Shown here: positions 8,938-17,208 of the stretch, piece after piece
Position numbering within the stretch: the first letter of the stretch is position 1
How the letters are laid out: the number at the start of each line of letters is the position of its first letter
Source: Rhodothermales bacterium
Lineage (GTDB): Bacteria; Bacteroidota; Rhodothermia; Rhodothermales; UBA10348
NCBI GenBank assembly: GCA_017643395.1
Contig: JAEPNP010000001.1
Span: 1,353,501 to 1,417,500, forward strand
Length of the DNA: 64,000 bases
Reading direction: 5' to 3'
Notes under the pieces: generated by a model
Told to the model about the DNA's origin: nothing
The model's input: only the letters and a program-made list of their open reading frames with translations
Databases searched by the model: none
Program-made: the position numbers and the translations under genes

Positions 8938-9135
8938 ATGCGCACCACGGTCAACCTTGACAAGAGTCTCCTGGAGGAGGCGGAACGACTCACTGGAATC
9001 GAATCGCGTTCGCAACTGCTCAATGCCGGCCTGAGATCACTTGTCGAACGAGCAGCGGCTCGCCGGCTGGCTGCGTTGGGCGGCAGCTCTCCCGACATTA
9101 CCCCGATCCCAAGACGTCGCGACTACACGGCCTGA
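8938..9135 (+). CDS. VapB-like antitoxin without a visible toxin
   Basis: The 65-aa product begins MRTTVNLDKSLLEEAERLTG and contains RSQLLNAGLRSLVE and ARRLAALGGSSPD, the ribbon-helix-helix and toxin-contact pattern of VapB/DUF2191 antitoxins. In normal pairs a PIN-domain VapC toxin follows immediately on the same strand. Here the next gene is bshB1 on the opposite strand, its stop only four bases away, and no PIN-like frame lies on either side. The start at 8938 was chosen because homologous antitoxins begin at this MRTTV position; the open frame extends back to 8887. It may be an orphan left after toxin loss, or a stand-alone DNA-binding regulator. Confidence 0.7.
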   Translation: MRTTVNLDKSLLEEAERLTGIESRSQLLNAGLRSLVERAAARRLAALGGSSPDITPIPRRRDYTA

Positions 9136-9139
9136 CCGC

Positions 9140-9916
9140 CTACCGCACCTCTCGCCCGCGCACCAGCACTTGCATCAGGTCCGTCACCCCCACGGGTCCG
9201 TGACGGTACAGGAAGCCCTCGCCGTGCGATGCCCCGATGCGATACCCCAGCGCTACAGCCCGGGACTCGATGAACTTCAGAAAGCCAGGGTTCGAGATGA
9301 ACGTCTCCGGTTCGTCCTCCCCCGCCTTATAGTCCTCGGAATGGAACTGCGATGAGTATGCCAGCAGCGCGCGTGTCCGCTGCTCCCAAACCTCCCCCAC
9401 GTCCACCACGAAGTCCGGGATGAAGTCGATGGACTGCATGTAGTGCAACACGTGACTCGGCCGCCACGGCTCCTGATCCTGACCGAATTCCTGGCTGGTG
9501 ATCTTGATCAGTCCGGCCTGGAAAATGGCATCGGCCACCAGCTGCGCACCGGCCGGGTGATCCGGATGCCTGCAGTCCGGAGCCCCGATCAGTACTATGT
9601 GTGGCCGGTACTTGCGAATCGTGCGCAGCACGCGCCACCGATTCTCGACGGTGTTCGTGATGTCGCCGTCGGCGAAGCCCAGGTTCTCTCGGGCGTGTAC
9701 GCCCAGAATGCGCCCCGCCTCGGCGGCCTCCTTGGCCCGCAGGTCCACGCTTCCCCGGCTGCCGAGCTCGCCGCGGGTCAGGTCCACAATGCCAACCCGG
9801 TAGCCCTGCTTCACCAAGAGGGCCACGGTGCCGCCTGCACAAAGCTCCACGTCATCCGGGTGCGCCCCGAACGCCAGGACGTCAAGGGGCTCGACGCTGA
9901 TGGGAGCCGCGGCCAT
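9140..9916 (-). CDS. bshB1: Bacillithiol biosynthesis deacetylase BshB1
   Basis: This 258-aa LmbE/PIG-L family protein carries the zinc-site motifs AHPDD (18-22) and, further on, RHPDHPAG. The family removes the acetyl group from GlcNAc-malate to give GlcN-malate, the second step of bacillithiol synthesis, in the cytoplasm. Length and the GGTVALLVKQGYRVGIVDLT stretch fit BshB1 rather than mycothiol Mca or MshB. It overlaps leuS by one base (TGATG), and bshC lies just beyond leuS, which supports the assignment. bshA, needed for the first step, is not in the window. Confidence 0.9.
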   Translation of the reverse strand: MAAAPISVEPLDVLAFGAHPDDVELCAGGTVALLVKQGYRVGIVDLTRGELGSRGSVDLRAKEAAEAGRILGVHARENLGFADGDITNTVENRWRVLRTIRKYRPHIVLIGAPDCRHPDHPAGAQLVADAIFQAGLIKITSQEFGQDQEPWRPSHVLHYMQSIDFIPDFVVDVGEVWEQRTRALLAYSSQFHSEDYKAGEDEPETFISNPGFLKFIESRAVALGYRIGASHGEGFLYRHGPVGVTDLMQVLVRGREVR

Positions 9917-12609
9917 CAGTTCGCGACGAAGTTGACGATGCGCCCCGGCACATAAATCTCGCGGCGCATGGTCTTTCCGTCGATGTGCCGGGCCACGTTC
10001 TCCTCGCCCCTGGCCTGCGCCAGGATGGCGTCCTTGGACGCGTCGGCCGGCACCTGGATGTTGGCCCGGAGCTTTCCGTTGACCTGCACGGCAATTGCCA
10101 TGGTGTCCTCCACCAGATACTGCTCAAGCGCCTCGGGGAAGGGCTCATAGGCCAACGATTCGCCGTGACCCAGCCGGGACCACAGCTCCTCCGCCATGTG
10201 CGGTGCCAGCGGTGCCAGCATCAGTACGAATGGCTCGGCCACGTCGCGTGGTACCGGCGCCTCCAGCTTGGCCAGCAGCTCGATGAGCGCGGCAATCGCG
10301 GTGTTGAACCGCATCCCGTCAAAGTCGTCGCCGACCTTGCTGATGGTCTTGTGCAGAGCACGCAGCACATCGTCCGAGGCGGCCTCTTCGGAGACCTGTA
10401 GACCGTCATCGCCCACAAACGTGCGCCACACCCGCTTCAGGAAGCGGTTCACGCCCACAATGTCGCGGGTATTCCAGGGCTTGGAGGCGTCCAGTGGACC
10501 CAGGTACATCTCGTAGAGGCGCAGCGTATCGCAGCCAAAGCGATCGTTGATCTCGTCGGGGGAGACGGCATTCTTCAGGCTCTTGCCCATCTTGCCGTAC
10601 TCCTGAGTCACCGGCTCCCCCTGGTAGAAGAACTGCCTTCCGGGCGCGTCCTGCACCTCGAGCGCAGGCTTGCCGTCCTGATCCACGACCTCTTCGGCCG
10701 AAACCGCGATGCCACGCGCATCCCGGTAGGCGAAAGCCTGGATGTAGCCCTGGTTGAACAGTCTGCCGAAGGGCTCCGGGGTCGACACATGACCGAGGTC
10801 GTACAGCACCTTGTGCCAGAAGCGGGCATAGAGCAGGTGCAGCACCGCGTGCTCGACGCCGCCCACATACAGATCAACGCCGTTCTCGCCCATCCAGTAC
10901 CGCTCCTGCTCGGGATCGACGAACTGGTCGGTGTTGGTATTGTCGATGAAACGCAGGTAGTACCAGCACGACCCCGCCCACTGGGGCATGGTGTTCAGTT
11001 CGCGTTCGTACCGCACACCGTCAAGCTCCACAAACCGCCAGTCCTGATCTGCCCTGCCCAGCGGTGGCACCGGCGGTGCATTCGGGTCGTCGGAAGCGGT
11101 GGGCCGGAAGTCGTCCATCGGCGGAAGCTCCACGGGCAGCTGCTCATCGGGCACCGCGCGGATTGTGCCGTCCGGGGCATGAAGCACCGGGAACGGCTCA
11201 CCCCAGTAACGCTGCCTGCTGAAAAGCCAGTCACGCAGCTTGTAGGTCACCGCACGCGTGCCATGGCCCTTCTCCTCGAGCCAGTCGATCATGCGGCTCT
11301 TGGCCTCAACCACGCCGAGTCCGTCCAGGAATCCGGAGTTGATGGCCGGACCCTCGCCGGTGAACGCCTTGCCGTCAAAACCCTCGGAGGGCTGAACCGT
11401 GCGGATGATCGGCAGGCCGAACACCTCGGCAAACTCCCAGTCCCGCTCGTCCTGACCCGGCACGGCCATGATGGCCCCGGTGCCGTAGCCCATCAGCACA
11501 TAATCCGCGATCCACACGGGAATGCGCTCCCCGTTCGCTGGGTTGAGGGCGTAGCCGCCCGTGAACACGCCGGTTTTGGTCTTGGCGTCGATCATGCGGT
11601 CCCGATCGGTCTGGCGGGCCGCCTGCTCGCGGTACGCCTCAACGGCCTCGCGCTGCTCGTCGGTGGTCAGCTGATCAACAAGCCCGTGCTCCGGCGCCAG
11701 CACCATGTAGGTGGCGCCGAACAGCGTGTCCGGGCGCGTGGTGAAGACCTCGATGATCTCCGAAGATCCATCCACCTCAAACCGGACGTGCGCGCCTTCG
11801 CTGCGGCCCACCCAGTTGCGCTGCATCAGCCGCACGGGCTCCGGCCAGTCCACATCATCCAGGTCGTCGGCCAGGCGGTCCGCGTAGGCCGTAATGCGCA
11901 GCATCCACTGCTTCAGCGGCCGCTGGAAGACCGGATGGTTTCCACGCTCGGAGCGCCCATCGTTCGTGACTTCCTCATTGGCCAGCACCGTGCCCAGCGC
12001 CGGGCACCAGTTTACGGGCACCTCTGCCAGGTAGGCCAACCGGTGTTCGGCCAGGCGCTGCTCCTGCTGGGCATGTGTGAGCGAACGCCAGGCCGGGTCG
12101 TTGGCCTCGAAGCGATCGCGAAGCTCGGCAATCGGCCGCGCCCGACCCGCGTCCGCGTCATACCAGGAGTCGAACAGCTTGAGGAAGATCCACTGCGTCC
12201 ACTTGTAGTAGTCGACGTCGGTGGTGGCCAGCACGCGGTCCCAGTCATAGGACAACCCGAGCGCCTTCAGCTGCCGCAGCATGTTGGCGATGTTGTTCTC
12301 GGTGGTCACTCGCGGATGCACACCGTGCTCCACCGCAAACTGCTCCGCCGGCAGGCCGAATGCATCGAAGCCCATCGGATGCAGCACGTTGAAGCCCTTC
12401 ATGCGCTTGAACCGCGCGGTGATATCCGTGGCGATGTACCCCAACGGATGCCCCACGTGCAGCCCCACACCGGACGGATAGGGAAACATGTCCAGCACGT
12501 AGTACTTGGGCTTGCTGGTGTCTACATCAGCCGGCACGCGGAAGATTTTCTTCTCCTCCCAATGCTTCTGCCAGCGGGACTCTATCTCCTGAAACGGGTA
12601 GTCTGCCAT
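9916..12609 (-). CDS. leuS: Leucyl-tRNA synthetase
   Basis: This 897-aa class I synthetase charges tRNA-Leu. The HIGH-type motif is HVGH (51-54) within PYPSGVGLHVGHPLGY, and the KMSKS loop reads KMGKS in YGKMGKSLKN. An editing CP1 domain (TTRPDTLFGATY region), a zinc-less insertion and the C-terminal anticodon domain (VQVNGKLRANIQVP) all fit bacterial LeuS of normal length. It lies between bshC and bshB1 on the same strand, and its stop overlaps the bshB1 start. Confidence 0.97.
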   Translation of the reverse strand: MADYPFQEIESRWQKHWEEKKIFRVPADVDTSKPKYYVLDMFPYPSGVGLHVGHPLGYIATDITARFKRMKGFNVLHPMGFDAFGLPAEQFAVEHGVHPRVTTENNIANMLRQLKALGLSYDWDRVLATTDVDYYKWTQWIFLKLFDSWYDADAGRARPIAELRDRFEANDPAWRSLTHAQQEQRLAEHRLAYLAEVPVNWCPALGTVLANEEVTNDGRSERGNHPVFQRPLKQWMLRITAYADRLADDLDDVDWPEPVRLMQRNWVGRSEGAHVRFEVDGSSEIIEVFTTRPDTLFGATYMVLAPEHGLVDQLTTDEQREAVEAYREQAARQTDRDRMIDAKTKTGVFTGGYALNPANGERIPVWIADYVLMGYGTGAIMAVPGQDERDWEFAEVFGLPIIRTVQPSEGFDGKAFTGEGPAINSGFLDGLGVVEAKSRMIDWLEEKGHGTRAVTYKLRDWLFSRQRYWGEPFPVLHAPDGTIRAVPDEQLPVELPPMDDFRPTASDDPNAPPVPPLGRADQDWRFVELDGVRYERELNTMPQWAGSCWYYLRFIDNTNTDQFVDPEQERYWMGENGVDLYVGGVEHAVLHLLYARFWHKVLYDLGHVSTPEPFGRLFNQGYIQAFAYRDARGIAVSAEEVVDQDGKPALEVQDAPGRQFFYQGEPVTQEYGKMGKSLKNAVSPDEINDRFGCDTLRLYEMYLGPLDASKPWNTRDIVGVNRFLKRVWRTFVGDDGLQVSEEAASDDVLRALHKTISKVGDDFDGMRFNTAIAALIELLAKLEAPVPRDVAEPFVLMLAPLAPHMAEELWSRLGHGESLAYEPFPEALEQYLVEDTMAIAVQVNGKLRANIQVPADASKDAILAQARGEENVARHIDGKTMRREIYVPGRIVNFVAN

Positions 12610-12644
12610 CTATCGGTCCGGGGCCGCGCTCGCGGCGGCGGGTT

Positions 12645-14276
12645 CTACAGGTCCACCAGGAGGTGGCTGCGGGTATCGGTGTCGAGTCTGTCCATCAGAC
12701 AGACGTAGAAATCCATGCCGTACTTGGTAGTGAAGTACAGCGGGGAGAGCACGCGCTCCTGCGGTTTGCCCATGGGGAAGAGCCCATCGGCCACTTTCTC
12801 GACCTGCGCGCGCAGCTGGTCGTGATTGCGCCGGTCTGCCTTGAGCACGCGCTCCTTGAGACGAATCAGCTCTTTTTGCATGGCCGCGCGGGTGGCGTCC
12901 ACGGACTTCTTGAGCGATGGGTCCACAGCGGTCGCAACCGGGGCCAGCGGGCCGATCAGCTTATTCACCTCGCCGATCGTGCGGCCGAAGGTGCCCTCTA
13001 CATCCACTTCCAGGCGCTCGCGGGCAATCTCGGCAAACAGCTTGTCGGCGTCCTTGCTGAAGCGGGCCGGGGGTTCGCCCAGTTTGTCGAGCGAGCGGCG
13101 GATGCCGGGCTCGATGAAGGTCAGGCTCACGCGCGGGAAGATGACCGGCATGACCAGGTCTGCCCACGCGTACACACCCCTGTATTGCCCGAAGTAGGCG
13201 GTCTCACCAGGGCCACCGACATAGGCGGCCGTCGGAAACAGCCAGTCCTGGGTCAGGGGCCGCGTAACCACGTTCGGACTGAACCGCTCGGGTTCGGCGT
13301 CCAGGAGAGCCTCCAGGTCCGAAGCACTCCAGGACTGGTCAGTGCCGCGCAGGTGGAACCGCCCGTCGTCGACATCCAGTGGCAGCCGCTGCCCCTCGTG
13401 GATCATGAACAGGTTGCTCGGCCGGATGTGCACCTGGGCGTGGTATTCCCGGGCGATGTGCTCCGTTGCGCTCCTCAGCGCCGCATCGGACCCCGCCGAG
13501 TCGCGGATTTCTTTCCGCCAGAGCGGCGTCGCCAGGCGTTTCACGCGCGGGTCGTCCTGGGCAAAGATCACCAGGCCTGTGCCTGGCAGGAGCATGCGCA
13601 TCAGGCGGGCAAACCCGTCCCGGAAGGTCTCGCCCTCCCGGTAGCAGTTGCGCACAGCGCCCATCACCTGGCCGCGGAAGTCGGTACCGGGCAACGCCGC
13701 CTCGAGCGCATCGACCAGCTCATTGATTTCCGGGCCGAACGTCAGTGCGCCGACCGGCCCGGTGTTATCCACCGGAGGCTTTGGATAGGTAAAGGAGCCG
13801 CCGGGCACATGCGCGGTGGCCATCTCCTCAAAGTCGTGATCCTCGGATCCAAGCCAGAAGACTGGCACGAACGGCCGGCCGGAGGCCGCCTCCAGCTCGC
13901 GTGCCAGCAGCACGCTGGTCATCGCCTTCAGCACCGAATAGGCCGGACCGCCGAACAGGCCCACCTGCTGGCCGGTGACAATGGCTGCCGCCTCGGGGTC
14001 GGCGAGCTTCTCGATGTTGGCAAGTGCGGACGGGTCGTCCCCCCAGAGCCGGTGCTGATCTCTCAGGATCTGAACCAGCGCTTCGCGGTCGGCGTGCGGC
14101 GCCGCGGCGGTCTCCCGGGCGCGGGCCAGCAGCGTCTCGCGGTCAAACCCGCCTCCGTAAAAGCGAACAGCCTCTTCGCGAGAGGCTGTGTAGTCCACAA
14201 ACAGGTCCGAAAAGCCGGCTATCTCACCGTAGGGGACCCGCTGGATATCGCTTGCGACGCTACAGTCCGCTTCCAC
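12645..14276 (-). CDS. bshC: Bacillithiol biosynthesis cysteine-adding enzyme BshC
   Basis: The 543-aa length is typical for the family. The motifs TGQQVGLFGGPAYSVLKA and FWLGSEDHDFEE mark the BshC Rossmann-like core, and a charged coiled-coil stretch (about 420-490: KKSVDATRAAMQKELIRLKE) follows as in the known structure. BshC joins cysteine to GlcN-malate in the final step of bacillithiol synthesis. It abuts the DUF151 nuclease gene upstream (one-base gap) and leads into leuS and bshB1, giving a compact bshC-leuS-bshB1 group. Confidence 0.92.
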   Translation of the reverse strand: MEADCSVASDIQRVPYGEIAGFSDLFVDYTASREEAVRFYGGGFDRETLLARARETAAAPHADREALVQILRDQHRLWGDDPSALANIEKLADPEAAAIVTGQQVGLFGGPAYSVLKAMTSVLLARELEAASGRPFVPVFWLGSEDHDFEEMATAHVPGGSFTYPKPPVDNTGPVGALTFGPEINELVDALEAALPGTDFRGQVMGAVRNCYREGETFRDGFARLMRMLLPGTGLVIFAQDDPRVKRLATPLWRKEIRDSAGSDAALRSATEHIAREYHAQVHIRPSNLFMIHEGQRLPLDVDDGRFHLRGTDQSWSASDLEALLDAEPERFSPNVVTRPLTQDWLFPTAAYVGGPGETAYFGQYRGVYAWADLVMPVIFPRVSLTFIEPGIRRSLDKLGEPPARFSKDADKLFAEIARERLEVDVEGTFGRTIGEVNKLIGPLAPVATAVDPSLKKSVDATRAAMQKELIRLKERVLKADRRNHDQLRAQVEKVADGLFPMGKPQERVLSPLYFTTKYGMDFYVCLMDRLDTDTRSHLLVDL

Positions 14277-14277
14277 G

Positions 14278-14892
14278 TCAATTGGAGCCCTGCATGCGGG
14301 CGATTTCGTCCCGCAATTTTGCGGCCTTCTCGTAGTCCTCTTCCGCGATGGCCTTCTCCAGATCGGCCGTCATCTTGTCAATCCGGGAGCGCGGGGCCTC
14401 GGCGGTGGCGGCCTGTTCCTCGACGGCCTCCTCTTCGTCTCCGTCTTCGGAGGCAGCGGCCGGCGCGCCTTCCAGTTCATCATCCTCCGTGGGAATGCCG
14501 GCCTCATCCAGCACGCCGGGGGCCACGAAGATGGGCGCATCCACACGTACGGCCAGGGCAACGGCATCCGAAGGCCGGCAGTCCAGCTGACCCTCTTCGC
14601 CGGCCACCGTGTAGCGGATCTTGGCGAAGAACGTGCCCTCACGCAGCTCGTCGATGATGATGTCGATCACATCGCCCTGCACCGCATCGAACAGATCCCG
14701 CAGCAGGTCATGGGTCATCGGGCGCGGAGGCTGGATCTTCTCCAGCTCCAGCGCGATGGCCTGGGCCTCAAACGCTCCGATGATGATCGGAAGTCGGCGA
14801 TTTCCATCCACCTCGCCCAGGACCAGCGCATACGCACCGCCGCTGGAGGGGCTGGTGGAGAGACCAATAATGTCAACCTGAATGAAATCCAT
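14278..14892 (-). CDS. Bifunctional nuclease family (DUF151) protein with UVR domain
   Basis: Residues 1-135 of this 204-aa protein form a DUF151 domain (VDIIGLSTSPSSGGAYALVL, RRLPIIIGAFEAQAIA, DCRPSDAVALAVR). An acidic linker rich in Glu (about 138-165) leads to a C-terminal UVR motif (MTADLEKAIAEEDYEKAAKL, about 172-200), which in UvrB and UvrC mediates protein contacts. Members with this pairing are common in Bacteroidota and related phyla; plant and bacterial relatives show DNase/RNase activity. The gene lies between hisC and bshC on the same strand. Its cellular role is not known. Confidence 0.85.
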   Translation of the reverse strand: MDFIQVDIIGLSTSPSSGGAYALVLGEVDGNRRLPIIIGAFEAQAIALELEKIQPPRPMTHDLLRDLFDAVQGDVIDIIIDELREGTFFAKIRYTVAGEEGQLDCRPSDAVALAVRVDAPIFVAPGVLDEAGIPTEDDELEGAPAAASEDGDEEEAVEEQAATAEAPRSRIDKMTADLEKAIAEEDYEKAAKLRDEIARMQGSN

Positions 14893-14915
14893 GAATGGAG
14901 GTCTTGCGGTGGGAT

Positions 14916-16019
14916 CTAACCGACTACCGGTTCGGCTATAGCCCGTTGCAACGCACGCAGGAATAGCCTGTTCTCATCTTCTGTGCCGCTGGAAACGCGC
15001 AGGTAGCCCCGCAATTCCGGGTAGCCACCCATGTTGCGCACAAGAATGCCTTCTGCAGCCAGCCGATCCATCATGGCGCGCGGCTCCAGCGGCGTGCGGA
15101 ACAGCACAAAGTTGGTATCGGAGGGCAGCACCTGCACCCCGTCCACGTCCTGCATGGCAAGGGTCAGCTCTTCGGTCCACCGCTTGATGTCACGCGCGCG
15201 GCCCGCCACCAGATCAACGTGTCTCAGCAGCGACAGCGCGGCGGCCTCCGCCACGCGATCCACCATGAACGGCAGCCGGGACTTCATCATTTCCCTGATA
15301 ATGCGCGGCTGGCCGAGCACAAACCCCAGGCGCAGGCCCGCCAGGCCGAACGCCTTCGAAAGGGTGCGCATGACCAGCAGGTTCGGATATCGGGCGATGA
15401 GGTCTGCAACAGTCCCGTGCGGATTGAACTCCACATAGGCCTCGTCCACCACGATCGCGCCGGGTGCGCCCTCGATCAGGCGCACCACGTCCTCGCGGGA
15501 CAGGGCCAGGCCGGTGGGATTGTTGGGCGTGGTGACCACTGTCAGAGGAGCCTGCGTGCGGTCCATCGCGGCAAGCAGCCCATCGACATCGAAGGAGAGG
15601 TCAGGGCGAGGCGCCACGGGTACCACCTGGCCACCATGCAGACGCACCATGGCGTCATACAGCGAAAACATGGGGCGCGGCAGCACAACGGGAGTCGCCG
15701 GCCCGACGAAGCACATGCCCAGCGTGTAGGTCAACTCGTTCGAGCCGTTACCGATGATAATCCCCTCTTCCGGGTGATCCAGCCGGGCGGCGAGCTCCGC
15801 GCGCAGCGTGCGCGGGATCTCGCTGGGGTAGCGATTCAGCGCGGTGCCCAGGAGGGCATCAGCCAGATCCCGCTTGATGGCATCGGGCACATCGAGCGGG
15901 CTCTCGTTCTGGTTCAGTTTGACCGATACCTTGGGCGCGGAGCCCACCACATACTCGTGGGCGGCGCGCACTTCCGGGCGCATCAGTCGGACCACGTCGT
16001 CGGCGTCGGGACGGGCCAT
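14916..16019 (-). CDS. hisC: Histidinol-phosphate aminotransferase
   Basis: This 367-aa fold-type I PLP enzyme transaminates imidazole-acetol phosphate in histidine synthesis. It shows the N-terminal KLNQNESPLDVP segment, TTPNNPTG for cofactor ring contacts, DEAYVEF, and the Schiff-base lysine K222 in TLSKAFGLAGLRLG. Other his genes are absent, so the gene is detached from a his operon; a broader aromatic aminotransferase activity cannot be excluded, as HisC-like enzymes often overlap in substrate. Confidence 0.88.
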   Translation of the reverse strand: MARPDADDVVRLMRPEVRAAHEYVVGSAPKVSVKLNQNESPLDVPDAIKRDLADALLGTALNRYPSEIPRTLRAELAARLDHPEEGIIIGNGSNELTYTLGMCFVGPATPVVLPRPMFSLYDAMVRLHGGQVVPVAPRPDLSFDVDGLLAAMDRTQAPLTVVTTPNNPTGLALSREDVVRLIEGAPGAIVVDEAYVEFNPHGTVADLIARYPNLLVMRTLSKAFGLAGLRLGFVLGQPRIIREMMKSRLPFMVDRVAEAAALSLLRHVDLVAGRARDIKRWTEELTLAMQDVDGVQVLPSDTNFVLFRTPLEPRAMMDRLAAEGILVRNMGGYPELRGYLRVSSGTEDENRLFLRALQRAIAEPVVG

Positions 16020-16044
16020 GCAGCCTTGCAGTTGGTGTCAGAGG

Positions 16045-16374
16045 TCAGTGCTCGTACGAGCTCGGCTCCACATCCGGGAGCCCGCGAAACTCGTAGTCGG
16101 GGAGACATTCCTCCTTTACGAAGTCCACGGCCTCCAGGATCGCACTTACAAACTTGCCGAAGTCCTCTTTGTACAAGAAGATCTTGTGTTTGTCGTAGTG
16201 CTCTTCGCCGACGCGCTTGGACTCGGTGATGGTGATAAAGAAGTCCTCACCGGATCGCGTCTGCTTGACGTCGAAGAAGTAGGTGCGTTTACCGGCGGGC
16301 ACCCGGCGGGAGAAAACTTCGTCGCGATACCCACCGCGGTGATCGTGATACCCGTTCTCCTTGTCGTACGCCAT
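16045..16374 (-). CDS. PUR-alpha-like DUF3276 protein
   Basis: This 109-aa protein has the DUF3276 pattern: EVFSRRVPAGKRTYFFDVKQT, then FFITITESKR and HKIFLYKEDFGKF. The family is a bacterial version of the PUR nucleic-acid-binding fold, found widely in Bacteroidota and in spirochaetes; characterised relatives bind single-stranded DNA or RNA. It lies between hisC and a purine nucleoside phosphorylase, with short gaps and no sign of translational coupling. The acidic C-terminus and Tyr/His-rich N-terminus are probably flexible. Confidence 0.88.
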   Translation of the reverse strand: MAYDKENGYHDHRGGYRDEVFSRRVPAGKRTYFFDVKQTRSGEDFFITITESKRVGEEHYDKHKIFLYKEDFGKFVSAILEAVDFVKEECLPDYEFRGLPDVEPSSYEH

Positions 16375-16401
16375 GGCCGCCGCCTTCTGCTGGCGGGCAA
16401 C

Positions 16402-17208
16402 TTAAACGCTTGCCACCCCCCGCGCCACTAGTCGTACCAGCCGTTCCAGGGTTTTGCGCACCATGCGGCCGGTTTCGACGACCTCTTCGTGGCCGAGCGG
16501 CTCCGAATTCAGACCGGCCGCCGGGTTGGTGATCGTCGACAGGCCCAGCACGCGCATACCGGCGTTGTGAGCCGCGCGGGCTTCCGGCACGGTGCTCATG
16601 CCTACGGCATCGGCTCCAAGACCCCGGAAGGCTCGGATCTCGGCTTTGGTTTCGTAGCTGGGGCCGGCGGTCCACAGGTAGACGCCGCGCTCCACGGTGA
16701 TGCCGGCTTTCGCGGCGGCCGCCCCGGCGGCATCGAGCCACGCGGGATCGTAATGATCACGCTCAACGCCCTCGAATCGCAGATCCGGCCGTGGTCCGGT
16801 CCAGTCGATGTGCCCATCGATCCACATCAGCGTGCCGGGCGGGAAGTCCACGTTGATGCCGCCCGCCGCGTTCGTCAGCAAAACATGGGTAGCGCCAAGC
16901 GCCGCGGCCAGGCGCACCGGAAACGTGACCCGGTCCAGCGCATGCCCTTCGTACATGTGGACGCGACCCTGCACAAAGAGCACAGGACAGCATTCCATGT
17001 CCCCCAGGAGCAGCCTGCCCTGGTGGCCCTGCACGGTGCTGGCGGGATATCCGGGAATGTCTGCCGCCGGGATGATGACCGGGTCATCGAGGGTCTCCGC
17101 CAGCTCTCCAAGACCTGAGCCCAGGACCAGTGCCAGCCTCGGTACACGGTCGGTACGTTCCCGTACGGCTGCAGCGGCGGCCCGGATGTCGGCGGTGGGC
17201 TCCGTCAC
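16402..17208 (-). CDS. Purine-nucleoside phosphorylase (trimeric type)
   Basis: The 268-aa product starts at a GTG at 17208 that overlaps the stop of the AI-2E permease gene (GTGA). Upstream in-frame codons lie inside that gene and have no homology, so the longer frame is rejected. Motifs include LVLGSGLG for phosphate binding, GHQGRLLLG, LTNAAGGIN for purine contacts and VGMSTVPEA, all characteristic of the PunA/human-type trimeric PNP. The enzyme splits inosine and guanosine to base and ribose-1-phosphate for salvage. Confidence 0.92.
   Translation of the reverse strand: MTEPTADIRAAAAAVRERTDRVPRLALVLGSGLGELAETLDDPVIIPAADIPGYPASTVQGHQGRLLLGDMECCPVLFVQGRVHMYEGHALDRVTFPVRLAAALGATHVLLTNAAGGINVDFPPGTLMWIDGHIDWTGPRPDLRFEGVERDHYDPAWLDAAGAAAAKAGITVERGVYLWTAGPSYETKAEIRAFRGLGADAVGMSTVPEARAAHNAGMRVLGLSTITNPAAGLNSEPLGHEEVVETGRMVRKTLERLVRLVARGVASV

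Noticed and set aside
8355..8960. A 201-aa open frame on plus over the adhesin 5' end and the intergenic region
   Set aside because: It mirrors the adhesin repeat in antisense and then runs through the promoter area; nothing protein-like in the composition.
10789..12708. A 639-aa open frame on plus, opposite leuS
   Set aside because: It is the exact antisense of a conserved synthetase gene and shows no domain; its composition is the complement of leuS codon use in GC-rich DNA.
12663..14657. A 664-aa open frame on plus, opposite bshC and the DUF151 gene
   Set aside because: It spans two real minus genes and their junction, and its product has no motif. Long antisense frames are expected at this GC content.
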